A stretch of DNA of 64,000 nt from Pseudorhodobacter sp. E13 (GTDB taxonomy: Bacteria > Pseudomonadota > Alphaproteobacteria > Rhodobacterales > Rhodobacteraceae). Of the stretch, positions 9,856 to 17,839 are shown in pieces; the stretch's first letter is position 1; each line of letters begins with the position of its first letter. Position numbers and translations under genes: made by a program. The notes under the pieces are model-generated. The model had not been told where the DNA came from and searched no databases. It saw only the letters and a program-made list of their open reading frames with translations. The stretch is from positions 1 through 64,000 of the forward strand of contig NZ_RPEN01000150.1 in the NCBI RefSeq assembly GCF_003991405.1, given 5' to 3'.

Positions 9856-11418
9856 GCTTTGCATCCATGCGTCCAGCGTGGCGATTTGGGCCCTATCCAT
9901 CCGCAGACCCAGCTTGTTGCGCCGCCAAACCACATCTTCGGCGCAGCGCGCATATTCGCGGGTCATCAGCCAGCTTACCTCGCGCGCGGTCAGGGTGGCA
10001 CCAAAATCCTGCCCCAGATCGGTGGCGGATGTGGCATTCCCCAATATCTGCCGCGCCTCGGTGCCATAGGCCCGCACCAAGCGGCGTGCCCAAAACGGCG
10101 TCAGGAACGGGTAATCGCGTTGCAGCCCGGCAATCAACGCCGCCACCCCATCGGTCGGGAAATCCCCCCCCGGCAGCGGCACGCCTGCTGTCCATTTTGG
10201 CGGCAGACCAGGAAAATAAGCCCCGATCTTGTCCATCGCGCTTTCGGCCAAACGGCGATAGGTGGTGATCTTGCCGCCAAAGATGTTCAGGATCGGGGCA
10301 CCGCCTGCGGCATCCACTTTCAGCGTATAGTCGCGGGTCGCGGCGGTGGCACTGCTGGCCCCGTCATCATACAGAGGCCGCACGCCCGAATAGGTCCAGA
10401 CCACATCGGCGGCGCTGATATCGCGTTTGAAGTATTTATTGGCAAAGGCGATCAGATAGTCACGCTCGGCCGGGGTGCAAACCGGGGGCGCATCCGGGCT
10501 GTCATGTTCGGCATCGGTGGTGCCGATCAGGGTGAAATCCGTCTCATAGGGGATGGCAAAGATGATCCGCCCGTCCGTGCCTTGAAAGAAATAGCATTTG
10601 TCGTGATCGTAAAGCCGCTTGGTCACGATATGGCTGCCGCGCACCAGCCGCACGCCTTCGGTCGTGTTGATCCGCAGCTTTTGCTGGATCACATCGCCCA
10701 CCCAAGGCCCGGCGGCATTGACCAGCATCTTGGCCCGCCGAGTCTCGGTCTGGCCGTCCCGCTCCAGCGTGATCTCCCACAGGCCTTCCACCCGCAGGGC
10801 CGACAGAACCTTGGTCCGCACCATGATTTCGGCCCCGCGCGCCTCGGCATCGCGGGCGTTCAGCACGACCAATCGCGAATCCTCGATCCAGCAATCGGAA
10901 TATTCATAGGCGCGCTGAAACCTGTCTTCGATCGGCGCGCCTTCGGGCGTGCCGGGCAGGTTCAGCGTCACGGTGCCGGGCAAAATCTTGCGCCCGCCCA
11001 GATGATCATACATGAACAACCCCAGCCGGATCAGCCAAGCAGGCCGCCGCCCCTTCATCCAAGGCATCACCAGACCCAACAGCTTGGAGGTCGGCGTATC
11101 CCCTTCGAACCGCATATCCTTGTGATAGGGCAGCACAAAGCGCATGGGCCAACTGATATGCGGCATGGCACGCAGCAAGGTTTCGCGCTCAATCAGCGCC
11201 TCGCGCACCAAGCGCACTTCCCAATATTCCAGATAGCGCAAGCCACCGTGAAACAGCTTGGTCGAGGCGCTGGAAGTGGCCGAGGCAAGGTCGTTCATCT
11301 CGGCCAGTGTCACGCGCAGCCCGCGCCCCGCCGCATCGCGCGCGATACCGCATCCATTGATGCCGCCGCCAATGATGAACAGGTCGGTGACAGCGGTATC
11401 TTGGGCATGGGGCGACAT
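9829..11418 (-). CDS. glpD: Aerobic glycerol-3-phosphate dehydrogenase
   Basis: Protein of 529 aa. It oxidises glycerol 3-phosphate to dihydroxyacetone phosphate with FAD and passes electrons to quinone at the inner membrane. The N-terminus contains the FAD-binding DLFIIGGGINGCGIARDAAG. Further in are SSASTKLFHGGLRYLE, typical of GlpD, and a C-terminal domain with the DAO_C character. The coding region ends in SGGDI, where a dispersed repeat overlaps the stop. It lies upstream of glpK on the same strand and divergent from glpR, with operator-like motifs in the 254-bp gap. Confidence 0.96.
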   Translation of the reverse strand: MSPHAQDTAVTDLFIIGGGINGCGIARDAAGRGLRVTLAEMNDLASATSSASTKLFHGGLRYLEYWEVRLVREALIERETLLRAMPHISWPMRFVLPYHKDMRFEGDTPTSKLLGLVMPWMKGRRPAWLIRLGLFMYDHLGGRKILPGTVTLNLPGTPEGAPIEDRFQRAYEYSDCWIEDSRLVVLNARDAEARGAEIMVRTKVLSALRVEGLWEITLERDGQTETRRAKMLVNAAGPWVGDVIQQKLRINTTEGVRLVRGSHIVTKRLYDHDKCYFFQGTDGRIIFAIPYETDFTLIGTTDAEHDSPDAPPVCTPAERDYLIAFANKYFKRDISAADVVWTYSGVRPLYDDGASSATAATRDYTLKVDAAGGAPILNIFGGKITTYRRLAESAMDKIGAYFPGLPPKWTAGVPLPGGDFPTDGVAALIAGLQRDYPFLTPFWARRLVRAYGTEARQILGNATSATDLGQDFGATLTAREVSWLMTREYARCAEDVVWRRNKLGLRMDRAQIATLDAWMQSAGASGGDI

Positions 11419-11488
11419 AGGGCTTTCCCGTCCATCTGGCAGAATTCCCCTTTAGCGAACCACCCAAGGCGCGTTTTCGCAAGGTTTA

Positions 11489-11506
11489 TTTTCGCTAATG
11501 TTCGAT
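11489..11506 (+). promoter_or_regulatory. Putative GlpR operator on the glpD side
   Basis: TTTTCGCTAATGTTCGAT contains ATGTTCG, the half-site known from GlpR operators, plus a TTTTCGC half. It recurs in inverted form at 11639-11656. It lies about 70-90 bp upstream of the glpD start, where a repressor or promoter site is expected. Confidence 0.6.
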
Positions 11507-11592
11507 TGCTGCCAGAATAGTTTACCACGATCAACCTACTGAAAATGCGTTAAAAACCAATAATTTTTAGGAGTCTGACGACAACAAGCCTC

Positions 11593-11608
11593 ACCGAAAC
11601 GAACATTA
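11593..11608 (-). promoter_or_regulatory. Putative GlpR half-sites, middle of the glpD-glpR gap
   Basis: ACCGAAACGAACATTA reads on the minus strand as TAATGTTCGTTTCGGT. It has the same ATGTTCG and TTTCG halves, in the other order, as the two flanking motifs. Confidence 0.5.
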
Positions 11609-11638
11609 CAGGATACATTTTCCCCATCCCTTGATAAA

Positions 11639-11656
11639 AACGAACATAAGCGAAAA
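11639..11656 (-). promoter_or_regulatory. Putative GlpR operator on the glpR side
   Basis: AACGAACATAAGCGAAAA is the inverted counterpart of 11489-11506 with two mismatches (minus strand TTTTCGCTTATGTTCGTT). It sits 17 bp before the chosen glpR start, consistent with autoregulation. Confidence 0.6.
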
Positions 11657-11672
11657 CCGGAGCCGCCGAATC

Positions 11673-12443
11673 ATGTCCCAGAACTTCCGCCACCCCGAGA
11701 TTCTGGGCATCGCGCAAAAAGAGGGCCGGGTGACGGTCGAGGCGCTGGCCGAACGATTTGGCGTCACGGTGCAGACCATCCGCCGCGACCTGACCGAACT
11801 GGCCGAGGGCGGCAAGCTGACACGGGTGCATGGCGGCGCGATCATGCCATCGGGCACCATCAATATCGGCTATGAGGATCGGCGCATCCTGAATGAAACC
11901 GCCAAAACGGCCATCGCCCGCGCCTGTGCCGCGCAAGTCCCGGATGGGGCGTCGGTGTTTCTGAACATCGGCACCAGCACCGAAGCGGTCGCGCGCGCGC
12001 TGTTGCACCATCGCAAGCTGTTGGTGGTGACGAATAACATGAATGTCGCCGGTATCCTTGCGGGCAACCCGGACTGCGATGTGATCGTGACGGGGGGCAT
12101 GCTGCGGCGGTCTGATGCGGGGTTGGTGGGGCATCTGGCCTCGGACACGATCCGGCAGTTCAAGTTCGATTTCGCGGTGATTGGCTGCTCTGCCTTGGAT
12201 CAGGACGGTGATCTGCTGGATTTCGACTTTCAAGAAGTGATCGTCAGCCAGACCATCATCGCGCAGGCCCGCCGCAGCTTTCTGGTGGCGGATCATTCCA
12301 AGTTCAGCCGCAGCGCCCCGGCGCGGATTGTGTCGCTGACCCGGATTGATACGTTTTTCACCGACAAGCCGCTGCCCGCCAAGCTGACCGCGCTTTGCGC
12401 CACTTCGGATACGGCCATTGTCGTGGCACCGGACAGTGATTGA
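11673..12443 (+). CDS. glpR: DeoR-family repressor of glycerol catabolism
   Basis: Protein of 256 aa from ATG 11673. This start puts the DeoR-type helix-turn-helix at the N-terminus: RHPEILGIAQKEGRVTVEALAERF, then VTVQTIRRDLTELAEGGKLTRVHGGA. The C-terminal sugar-phosphate sensor has VFLNIGTSTEAVARAL, NNMN and the DxxxxG type residues near VIGCSALDQDG. In known GlpR proteins the inducer is glycerol 3-phosphate; I infer the same here from the divergent glpD-glpK. Several ATGTTCG/CGAACAT half-sites lie in the shared upstream gap. An in-frame start at 11631 would add 14 residues that do not fit the family. Confidence 0.9.
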   Translation: MSQNFRHPEILGIAQKEGRVTVEALAERFGVTVQTIRRDLTELAEGGKLTRVHGGAIMPSGTINIGYEDRRILNETAKTAIARACAAQVPDGASVFLNIGTSTEAVARALLHHRKLLVVTNNMNVAGILAGNPDCDVIVTGGMLRRSDAGLVGHLASDTIRQFKFDFAVIGCSALDQDGDLLDFDFQEVIVSQTIIAQARRSFLVADHSKFSRSAPARIVSLTRIDTFFTDKPLPAKLTALCATSDTAIVVAPDSD

Positions 12444-12449
12444 ACCGGC

Positions 12450-13100
12450 TCAGAACGGGCAGTCTGCCGAAAAGGTCATCACCGCGCCGCTGTCGGGGTG
12501 GCGGATTTTCAGGCTGTCGGCGTGCAGCATCAAACGCGGAAAGGCCGCCGCCGCCCCGCTTGCATAAAGCGGATCGCCAAGGATCGGGTGGCCGATTTCC
12601 AGCATATGAACCCGCAACTGATGGCTGCGCCCGGTCAGGGGGGTCAACCGCATCCGGGTTTCCCCATCCCCGCGCCGCAGCACGCGCCAATCCGTGACCG
12701 AAGGCTTGCCCGTGTCAAAATTCACATGCTGGCGCGGGCGGTTCGGCCAATCCACAATCAGCGGCAAGTCAACGCGCCCGCTGTCCTCGGCCACCTCGCC
12801 CCACAGGCGGGCAAGATAGATTTTCTTGGTCAGCCGCTTTTCAAACTGCTGGCCCAGAAAGCCCTGCGCTGCCTTGCTGCGGCCAAAGATCATCACCCCC
12901 GATGTATCAAGGTCCAGCCGATGCACCAGCAAGATATCGGGAAACACCTCGCGCAGGCGGTTTATCAGGCAATCGCTGCGCTCCTCTCCGCGTCCCGGCA
13001 CGGACAGCAGGCCGGAAGGCTTGTCCGCGACGACGATATGATCGTCGGAATAGATCACCGAAAGCGGGGTGCTTGGGGGGGTGTAGATGAAATCGCTCAT
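12450..13100 (-). CDS. rluA: RluA-family pseudouridine synthase
   Basis: Protein of 216 aa, the short form that matches RluA (dual 23S rRNA/tRNA uridine isomerisation) rather than the longer RluC/D with an S4 domain. The catalytic motif HRLDLDTSGVMIF is intact, and GRSHQLRVHMLEIGHPILGDPLYA is the conserved C-terminal block. I chose MSDFIYTPP (13100) over the ATG nine bases earlier. It converges with glpR, with only 6 bp between the stops. The exact uridine targets cannot be read from the sequence. Confidence 0.85.
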   Translation of the reverse strand: MSDFIYTPPSTPLSVIYSDDHIVVADKPSGLLSVPGRGEERSDCLINRLREVFPDILLVHRLDLDTSGVMIFGRSKAAQGFLGQQFEKRLTKKIYLARLWGEVAEDSGRVDLPLIVDWPNRPRQHVNFDTGKPSVTDWRVLRRGDGETRMRLTPLTGRSHQLRVHMLEIGHPILGDPLYASGAAAAFPRLMLHADSLKIRHPDSGAVMTFSADCPF

Positions 13101-13127
13101 GCTTTGCACCTACCCCAAGCTGCGGGG

Positions 13128-14024
13128 TCAGACAATCCGGTGCCCTGCCGCCCGAAGGCTTTGGGCCAAGGCGGCGATATGGACTGGCCCCACCTCGCAG
13201 CAACCGCCGATGATCGTGGCCCCCTGCCCCACCCAATCCATCGCGAAACGGGCATAGCGTTCGGGCGTCAGGTCATGGCGCGACGACAAGGCGGCAACCG
13301 TTGGGCTGTCTTTCAGGAAATCCGGCGCGATATGGGTAAAGCCATTGGCATAGGCCCCAAAGGGACGCCCGAAAGTGGCAACCTCTGTCAAGGCTGCGGC
13401 CATCGCCTCTGGCACGGAACAGTTCACCAGCACCGCCGCCGGGTCAAATTCTGCGATCACCGGGGCCAGATCGGCCACCGCCTCGCCCGAGCGCAGGCGC
13501 GTGCCATCGGCATCATCCACCGTGATCGACAGCCACACCGGTTTGCCCGCCGTCACCGCCCCTTGCAGCGCGCCGGTGGATTGCAGCACCGAGGCAGAGG
13601 TTTCGATCAGGAAGAAATCCACCTCTGGGGCCAGCAGCGCCGCGATCTCGGCGTATTTGGAAGCGGCTTGATCTGCGGGTTCGGCCACATCGGCACGGTA
13701 ACTTGCCCCCAGCGGCCCCAGTGACCCTGCGATCCGCCCCGACCCATGCGCGGCGCGCGCGGCCTTCGCCAGCCGCAGCGCCGCTGCGTGCAGATCATGG
13801 AACAGATAGTCCATGCCCTGCTTGACCAAGCGGTCGTGATGGATGGCATAGGTGTTGGTGGTTGCCACCGTGGCCCCTGCCGCAAAGTAATCCGCGTGGA
13901 TCTGTTGCACCAGTTCGGGCTGGTCCAGCATCACCTGAGTGGCCCAAAGAGGGGTTGGCGCGCGGCCTGACCGGGCCACCAGTTCCTGCCCCATCCCGCC
14001 GTCGAGAAGCGTAATATCTGCCAC
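13128..14024 (-). CDS. Homocysteine S-methyltransferase family protein
   Basis: Protein of 298 aa from a GTG start (VADITLLDGGMGQEL). It has the family fold features: LLDGGMGQEL at the start, FLIETSASVL in the middle, LVNCSVPEAM with the first zinc Cys, and the C-terminal GGCCEVGP with the paired zinc cysteines. Such enzymes transfer a methyl group from S-methylmethionine or betaine to homocysteine; the donor here is unknown. It is 27 bp upstream of the RluA gene's start on the same strand. An open frame continues upstream to 14756 but lacks family similarity, so GTG 14024 is the likely start. Confidence 0.85.
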   Translation of the reverse strand: MADITLLDGGMGQELVARSGRAPTPLWATQVMLDQPELVQQIHADYFAAGATVATTNTYAIHHDRLVKQGMDYLFHDLHAAALRLAKAARAAHGSGRIAGSLGPLGASYRADVAEPADQAASKYAEIAALLAPEVDFFLIETSASVLQSTGALQGAVTAGKPVWLSITVDDADGTRLRSGEAVADLAPVIAEFDPAAVLVNCSVPEAMAAALTEVATFGRPFGAYANGFTHIAPDFLKDSPTVAALSSRHDLTPERYARFAMDWVGQGATIIGGCCEVGPVHIAALAQSLRAAGHRIV

Positions 14025-14144
14025 GATGCCATCCTTTGCTTTGCCTTTGCGCGGACATTCCGCGCCTTGATGGCAAAGATCAAGATATGTCGTTTGACAG
14101 GGGCACAAGCGGCCCGCCAAATACCCCGAAACGGAGGGGCCGAA

Positions 14145-14567
14145 ATGGATTATAACACAGTGCCCGCCGCCAGCTTTGGCCATTCCCTGTCGGGGCTTAC
14201 GGTCAATCTGTTGGTGCGGGATGTCGCCGCAGAGGTGGCGTTTTTGACCGGGGTTTTCGGGATGCAGGCCTTTCGGCAATCCGCCGATTTCGCGATTGTG
14301 ACCTATCAGGGGCAACCGATTCAGGTGCATTCCGACGGCAGTTTCGCTGCCCATCCGCTGCACGGGCTTTTGCCCGAAGCAGGCCCGCGCGGGGCCGGGA
14401 TCGAGCTGCGTTTGCATGAAACCGACCCAGATCGCGCCTGCGCACAGGCCGAGGCGCTTGGGGGTGTGGTGCTGCAACCGACGACAGATAAAGCAGGCCA
14501 TGGCTTGCGCGAAGCTGTCATTCTGTCGCCGCATGGTTATGCTTTTGTGCCAAGCGTTCGGATTTAG
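14145..14567 (+). CDS. VOC/glyoxalase-fold protein
   Basis: Protein of 140 aa. It shows the vicinal-oxygen-chelate pattern of one domain with two beta-alpha-beta-beta-beta units: LSGLTVNLLVRDVAAEVAFLTGVFGM at the start and AGIELRLHETDPDRACAQAEALGG near the middle, ending in SPHGYAFVP. Members include glyoxalases, dioxygenases and resistance proteins. The substrate cannot be predicted. The gene starts 120 bp from the divergent methyltransferase gene and is followed after 3 bp by a GFA-type gene, so the two are likely co-transcribed. Confidence 0.75.
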   Translation: MDYNTVPAASFGHSLSGLTVNLLVRDVAAEVAFLTGVFGMQAFRQSADFAIVTYQGQPIQVHSDGSFAAHPLHGLLPEAGPRGAGIELRLHETDPDRACAQAEALGGVVLQPTTDKAGHGLREAVILSPHGYAFVPSVRI

Positions 14568-14570
14568 GGG

Positions 14571-14957
14571 ATGACCATGCATAAAGGCCGCTGCCAATGT
14601 GGCGAGGTGGAATTTGAGGTGACAGGCGATCTGGGTGCACCAAATGCGTGCCATTGCTCTGTCTGCCGCAGGATATCTGGGCATTATTTTGCCTCGACCG
14701 AGGTTGCCAAGGGCGATTTGCGGCTGCTGCGAGAGGATGGGCTGCGGTGGTATCACTCCAGCGCCAAAGTGCGGCGCGGGTTTTGTGGCACTTGCGGGTC
14801 ATCGTTGTTTTTTGACCCACCGCACCGCGACTGGATCGCGATTGCGATGGGGGCGTTTGATGCGCCGACCGGGGTGCGCTTGTCGCTGCATATCTTTTGC
14901 GCCGACAAGGGGGATTACTACGATATCAGCGATGGCTTGCCGCAAAACGCCCAATAG
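14571..14957 (+). CDS. GFA/CENP-V family zinc protein
   Basis: Protein of 128 aa with the complete cysteine pattern of the GFA family: CQCGEVEFEV, CHCSVCRRISG and FCGTCGSSLFF. The family is named after a reported glutathione-dependent formaldehyde-activating enzyme, but many members have no known reaction. It sits 3 bp after the VOC gene. The intact cysteines suggest a folded zinc protein; a role in formaldehyde or thiol chemistry is only an inference. Confidence 0.85.
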   Translation: MTMHKGRCQCGEVEFEVTGDLGAPNACHCSVCRRISGHYFASTEVAKGDLRLLREDGLRWYHSSAKVRRGFCGTCGSSLFFDPPHRDWIAIAMGAFDAPTGVRLSLHIFCADKGDYYDISDGLPQNAQ

Positions 14958-14996
14958 CGAACGGATTGGGGCGTTTCGGGCTTAGCCTGAACCGCT

Positions 14997-15452
14997 TTAT
15001 TCGGCGTTGCGAAAGAGATCGGCCATCAGCCGGGTGAGTTCTGTCACATCGGTTTCGGTGAAGGCGGCAGGTGTGTTGCTGTCAAGATCCAGCACCCCCA
15101 ACAGCTTGCCCGCCCCGTTCCAGACCGGCAGCACCAGTTCCGACCGGGTAGAGGACGCGCAGGCGATATGGCCGGGAAAGGCATCAACATCTGGCACCAG
15201 TTGCGGCTGCCCTGTCCGCGCTGCCGCACCACAGACCCCGCGCGAGAAAGGGATGACCAGACAGCCATGCCCGCCTTGATAGGGCCCAATTTTCAGCGTT
15301 TCCGGCGCAGTCACGCGGTAAAACCCTGTCCAATCCGACAGGTCATGCGCGTGATGGAGTTCGCAAGCGATGGTGGCCATGAGGGCGACACTGTCGGTTT
15401 CACCTTGGCACAGCGCGTGGAGCGTTTGGGACAGTTGGGCGTAGTCGGGCAT
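14997..15452 (-). CDS. msrC: Free methionine-(R)-sulfoxide reductase (GAF domain)
   Basis: Protein of 151 aa, one GAF domain. The fRMsr signature is present: IGPYQGGHGC, IPFSRGVCG, PDVDAFPGHIAC. The three cysteines C64, C74 and C98 have the same spacing as C84, C94 and C118 of the E. coli enzyme. It reduces free Met-R-sulfoxide in the cytosol with thioredoxin or glutaredoxin as electron source. The neighbour upstream on the same strand is a thiolase, with a dispersed repeat between them. Confidence 0.92.
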   Translation of the reverse strand: MPDYAQLSQTLHALCQGETDSVALMATIACELHHAHDLSDWTGFYRVTAPETLKIGPYQGGHGCLVIPFSRGVCGAAARTGQPQLVPDVDAFPGHIACASSTRSELVLPVWNGAGKLLGVLDLDSNTPAAFTETDVTELTRLMADLFRNAE

Positions 15453-15478
15453 GATCGTCCTTGTGGTTTGCGAAGGGA

Positions 15479-15525
15479 GCGGGGGCCAGCCCCCGCACCC
15501 CCGGGATATTTGGGCCGAAAAGAAA
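15479..15525 (-). repeat. Dispersed intergenic element, copy 3
   Basis: On the minus strand it reads TTTCTTTTCGGCCCAAATAT, then CCCGGGGG and a hairpin with 8-bp arms (GCGGGGGC/GCCCCCGC, 15479-15496). It starts 11 bp after the thiolase stop, in the sense of that gene, so it could act as a terminator or 3' end stabiliser. Confidence 0.7.
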
Positions 15526-15535
15526 GCGGGAAGAG

Positions 15536-16708
15536 TCAGGGCAGCTCAATCGCGATGGCCGTGCCTTCGCCGCCGCCGATGCAGATGGCGGCGATGCCGC
15601 GTTTGAGGTTGCGCGCCTCTAGGGCGTGGAGCAGGGTGACAATGATCCGCGCGCCCGAAGCGCCGATAGGGTGGCCCAAGGCGCAGGCACCGCCGTTCAC
15701 ATTCACCTTGTCATGCGGGATTTGAAGTTCGTGCATGAAGGCCATGGGGACAACGGCGAAAGCCTCGTTCACCTCCCACAGGTCAACATCCGCCACGGTC
15801 CAGCCAAGGTGATCCAGCAATTTGCGGGCAGCGGGAACCGGCGCGGTGGGGAAATCGGCAGGGGCATGGGCGTGGCTGGCATGCCCCATGACATAGGCGC
15901 GAATGGGCAGGTTTTGGGCTTTGGCGGCAGTTTCAGAGGCCATCAGCAAGGCCGCCGCCCCATCCGAGATGGACGAGGAATTGGCCGCCGTCACCGTGCC
16001 GTCCTTACGGAAGGCAGGTTTCAGCGTGGGGATCTTTTCCGGGCGGGCCTGCGCGGGTTGTTCATCGGTGGTCACGGTGGTTTCGCCTTTGCGGCCCGAC
16101 ACGGTGACGGGTGTAATCTCGGCCGCCAAGGCCCCGCTTTGCGTGGCGTCCAAGGCGCGGGTCAGCGAGGCCAGCGCATAGGCATCCTGATCGGCGCGGG
16201 TGAATTGGAACGCTTGGGCGCAGTCTTCGGCGAAAGTGCCCATCAGTCGGCCTTTGTCATAGGCATCCTCCAGCCCATCCAGAAACATATGGTCAATGGC
16301 ACCAACATGGCCAAGCCGCGCGCCGGAGCGCATCTTGGGCAAAAGATACGGTGCCTCGGTCATGCTTTCCATGCCGCCTGCCACCATCACGGCGGTTTGG
16401 CCCAGCGCGATCTGGTCATGCGCGATCATCGCGGCTTTCATGCCCGAGCCGCACATCTTGTTGAGTGTGGTTGCCGGAACAGCATCGGACAGGCCCGCCG
16501 CAAACCCTGCCTGACGGGCCGGGGCCTGACCTTGGCCTGCGGGCAGAACGCAGCCCATCAACAGCTCTTGCACCAGTGCCGGATCAACCCCGCCCAAAGC
16601 CGCGCGAATCGCAGCGCCCCCCAGCGTGGCGGCAGGCACCCCGGAAAACGCGCCTTGAAACCCACCCATCGCCGTGCGCGCCGCGCCCGATATGACAACT
16701 TTTTGCAT
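15536..16708 (-). CDS. Acetyl-CoA acetyltransferase / thiolase family protein
   Basis: Protein of 390 aa, the standard thiolase length. The active-site cysteine is in NKMCGSGMKAA, the His in GGACALGHPIGASGAR, and the second Cys in AICIGGGEG. It condenses two acyl-CoA units or cleaves 3-ketoacyl-CoA. The biosynthetic-type pattern is consistent with acetoacetyl-CoA formation, but chain-length preference cannot be read. A second thiolase of the same kind is at 60142-61317. It is divergent from the STAS gene. Confidence 0.92.
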   Translation of the reverse strand: MQKVVISGAARTAMGGFQGAFSGVPAATLGGAAIRAALGGVDPALVQELLMGCVLPAGQGQAPARQAGFAAGLSDAVPATTLNKMCGSGMKAAMIAHDQIALGQTAVMVAGGMESMTEAPYLLPKMRSGARLGHVGAIDHMFLDGLEDAYDKGRLMGTFAEDCAQAFQFTRADQDAYALASLTRALDATQSGALAAEITPVTVSGRKGETTVTTDEQPAQARPEKIPTLKPAFRKDGTVTAANSSSISDGAAALLMASETAAKAQNLPIRAYVMGHASHAHAPADFPTAPVPAARKLLDHLGWTVADVDLWEVNEAFAVVPMAFMHELQIPHDKVNVNGGACALGHPIGASGARIIVTLLHALEARNLKRGIAAICIGGGEGTAIAIELP

Positions 16709-16795
16709 GAATGCCCCCCAATTCGCGTGCAGTTACCAGATGCTAACCTCTGGGTCATAGCCTGCAACCATTGAAATTGGGAAGGGGCTTGCACG

Positions 16796-17131
16796 ATGCA
16801 GCTACAGACGAAAGATCATGGCGGATTGTTGGTTGTGACCGTGTGTGAGGACCGGATCGACGCCGCAGGGGCGATTCAGTTCAAGGAACGCATGCGCGAG
16901 GTGACGGAGGCACCTTCGGGGCGGGTGGTGCTGGACCTGTCGCGCGTGTTGTTTCTGGACAGTTCGGGGCTTGGCGCGGTTGTCGCCGTGTTGAAACTGC
17001 TGGGACCGGAGCGGAAGCTGGAACTGGCCGGGCTGACGCCGACAGTGGCAAAAGTGTTCCGGCTGACGCGGATGGATACGGTTTTCATCATCCACCCGAC
17101 GCTGACGGATGGGTTGCAGAAAGTTGGCTGA
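16796..17131 (+). CDS. STAS-domain anti-sigma factor antagonist
   Basis: Protein of 111 aa, a single STAS domain of the SpoIIAA/RsbV type. The signature LDSSGLGAVVAVLK carries the serine that is normally phosphorylated. It overlaps the following gene, which encodes the matching kinase-type ATPase, so the two form a partner-switching pair. No sigma factor or phosphatase gene is nearby, so the controlled process is unknown. Confidence 0.9.
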   Translation: MQLQTKDHGGLLVVTVCEDRIDAAGAIQFKERMREVTEAPSGRVVLDLSRVLFLDSSGLGAVVAVLKLLGPERKLELAGLTPTVAKVFRLTRMDTVFIIHPTLTDGLQKVG

Positions 17132-17567
17132 CCCAGTGGAAGCACGGATACTGCGGACAACCATCGCCAGCGACCCTTTCGCCGTGCGCGAAGGGCTTGC
17201 TGCCTTGTTGCGATCCCCGATGATCCATGAGTTGAGCGAGGGTGCCAGAGGTGGCGCGGAAATCGTGCTGGCAGAGGTGCTCAATAATATTGTGGAACAT
17301 GGCTATGCAGGTGAAGCTGGCGATATCACTGTCACGCTCCGCTCTGGGCCCGTGGGGGTGCTTGTTGAGGTGGAAGATCAGGGCAAAGCCTTTCCAAGGG
17401 AGGAGCTTCCGGAAGGCCGTCTGCCCGATATCGACCCGGACAAAGACCTGCCAGAAGGCGGCTTTGGGTGGTATCTGATCAGAACACTGGTCCGCGACCT
17501 GTCTTATCGCCGAATCGGGGCGGGCAATCAGGTGCGATTTTGTCTGCCGCGCGAAGACAATGTGTAG
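17109..17567 (+). CDS. Anti-sigma factor-type serine kinase (RsbW/SpoIIAB-like ATPase)
   Basis: Protein of up to 152 aa with a GHKL ATPase fold. The N-box is LAEVLNNIVEHGY, the G1 box VEDQGKAFP, and the G2 region GGFGWYLIRTLV. Such proteins phosphorylate the STAS antagonist and bind a sigma factor or other target. ATG 17109 gives a 23-bp overlap with the STAS gene. TTG 17124 or GTG 17136 would remove 5-9 residues and is also possible. Translational coupling to the partner is clear in either case. Confidence 0.88.
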   Translation: MGCRKLADPVEARILRTTIASDPFAVREGLAALLRSPMIHELSEGARGGAEIVLAEVLNNIVEHGYAGEAGDITVTLRSGPVGVLVEVEDQGKAFPREELPEGRLPDIDPDKDLPEGGFGWYLIRTLVRDLSYRRIGAGNQVRFCLPREDNV

Positions 17568-17585
17568 AATGTCGCCCATCTGGAA

Positions 17586-17612
17586 ACAAAGCCCGTTCCG
17601 TCAAGGCTTTGT
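17586..17612 (+). terminator. Weak hairpin downstream of the anti-sigma kinase gene
   Basis: Stem ACAAAGCC/GGCTTTGT with an 11-nt loop, 18 bp after the stop codon. There is no T-run, so it may not be an intrinsic terminator. Confidence 0.35.
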
Positions 17613-17709
17613 GGGCAAATCGAAAAAACTGACACCTATATGCCGTTTTTTCCCCCTAAACGCGCCGCCTTGCTCCGCCCATATGGCACTTGTAGCTGCA
17701 TAAAGCTTC

Positions 17710-17755
17710 CCTCGGCGCCGCGCATATTGCCCCCACCCAGATCGCGGCGCCGAGG
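17710..17755 (+). other. Perfect 13-bp inverted repeat with 20-nt loop, upstream of a gamma-glutamyltransferase gene
   Basis: CCTCGGCGCCGCG at 17710-17722 is matched exactly by CGCGGCGCCGAGG at 17743-17755. The loop contains a C-rich patch. It lies 85 bp before the next gene and 140 bp after the previous one. There is no T-run, so it is not an obvious terminator. See findings. Confidence 0.7.
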
Positions 17756-17839
17756 CACATCTTCCTGTTCATTTCCGCACTTGGAACTGTGACCCACAGG
17801 CCCTAGGTTTTGCGGGTAGCAACGCGGGGGAGAGATGTG

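Noticed and set aside
8914-11520. 868-codon open frame on the plus strand
   Set aside because: It is fully antisense to glpK and glpD, which have intact family motifs. Long open antisense frames are common in GC-rich genomes with biased third positions. No ribosome-binding site or family motif.
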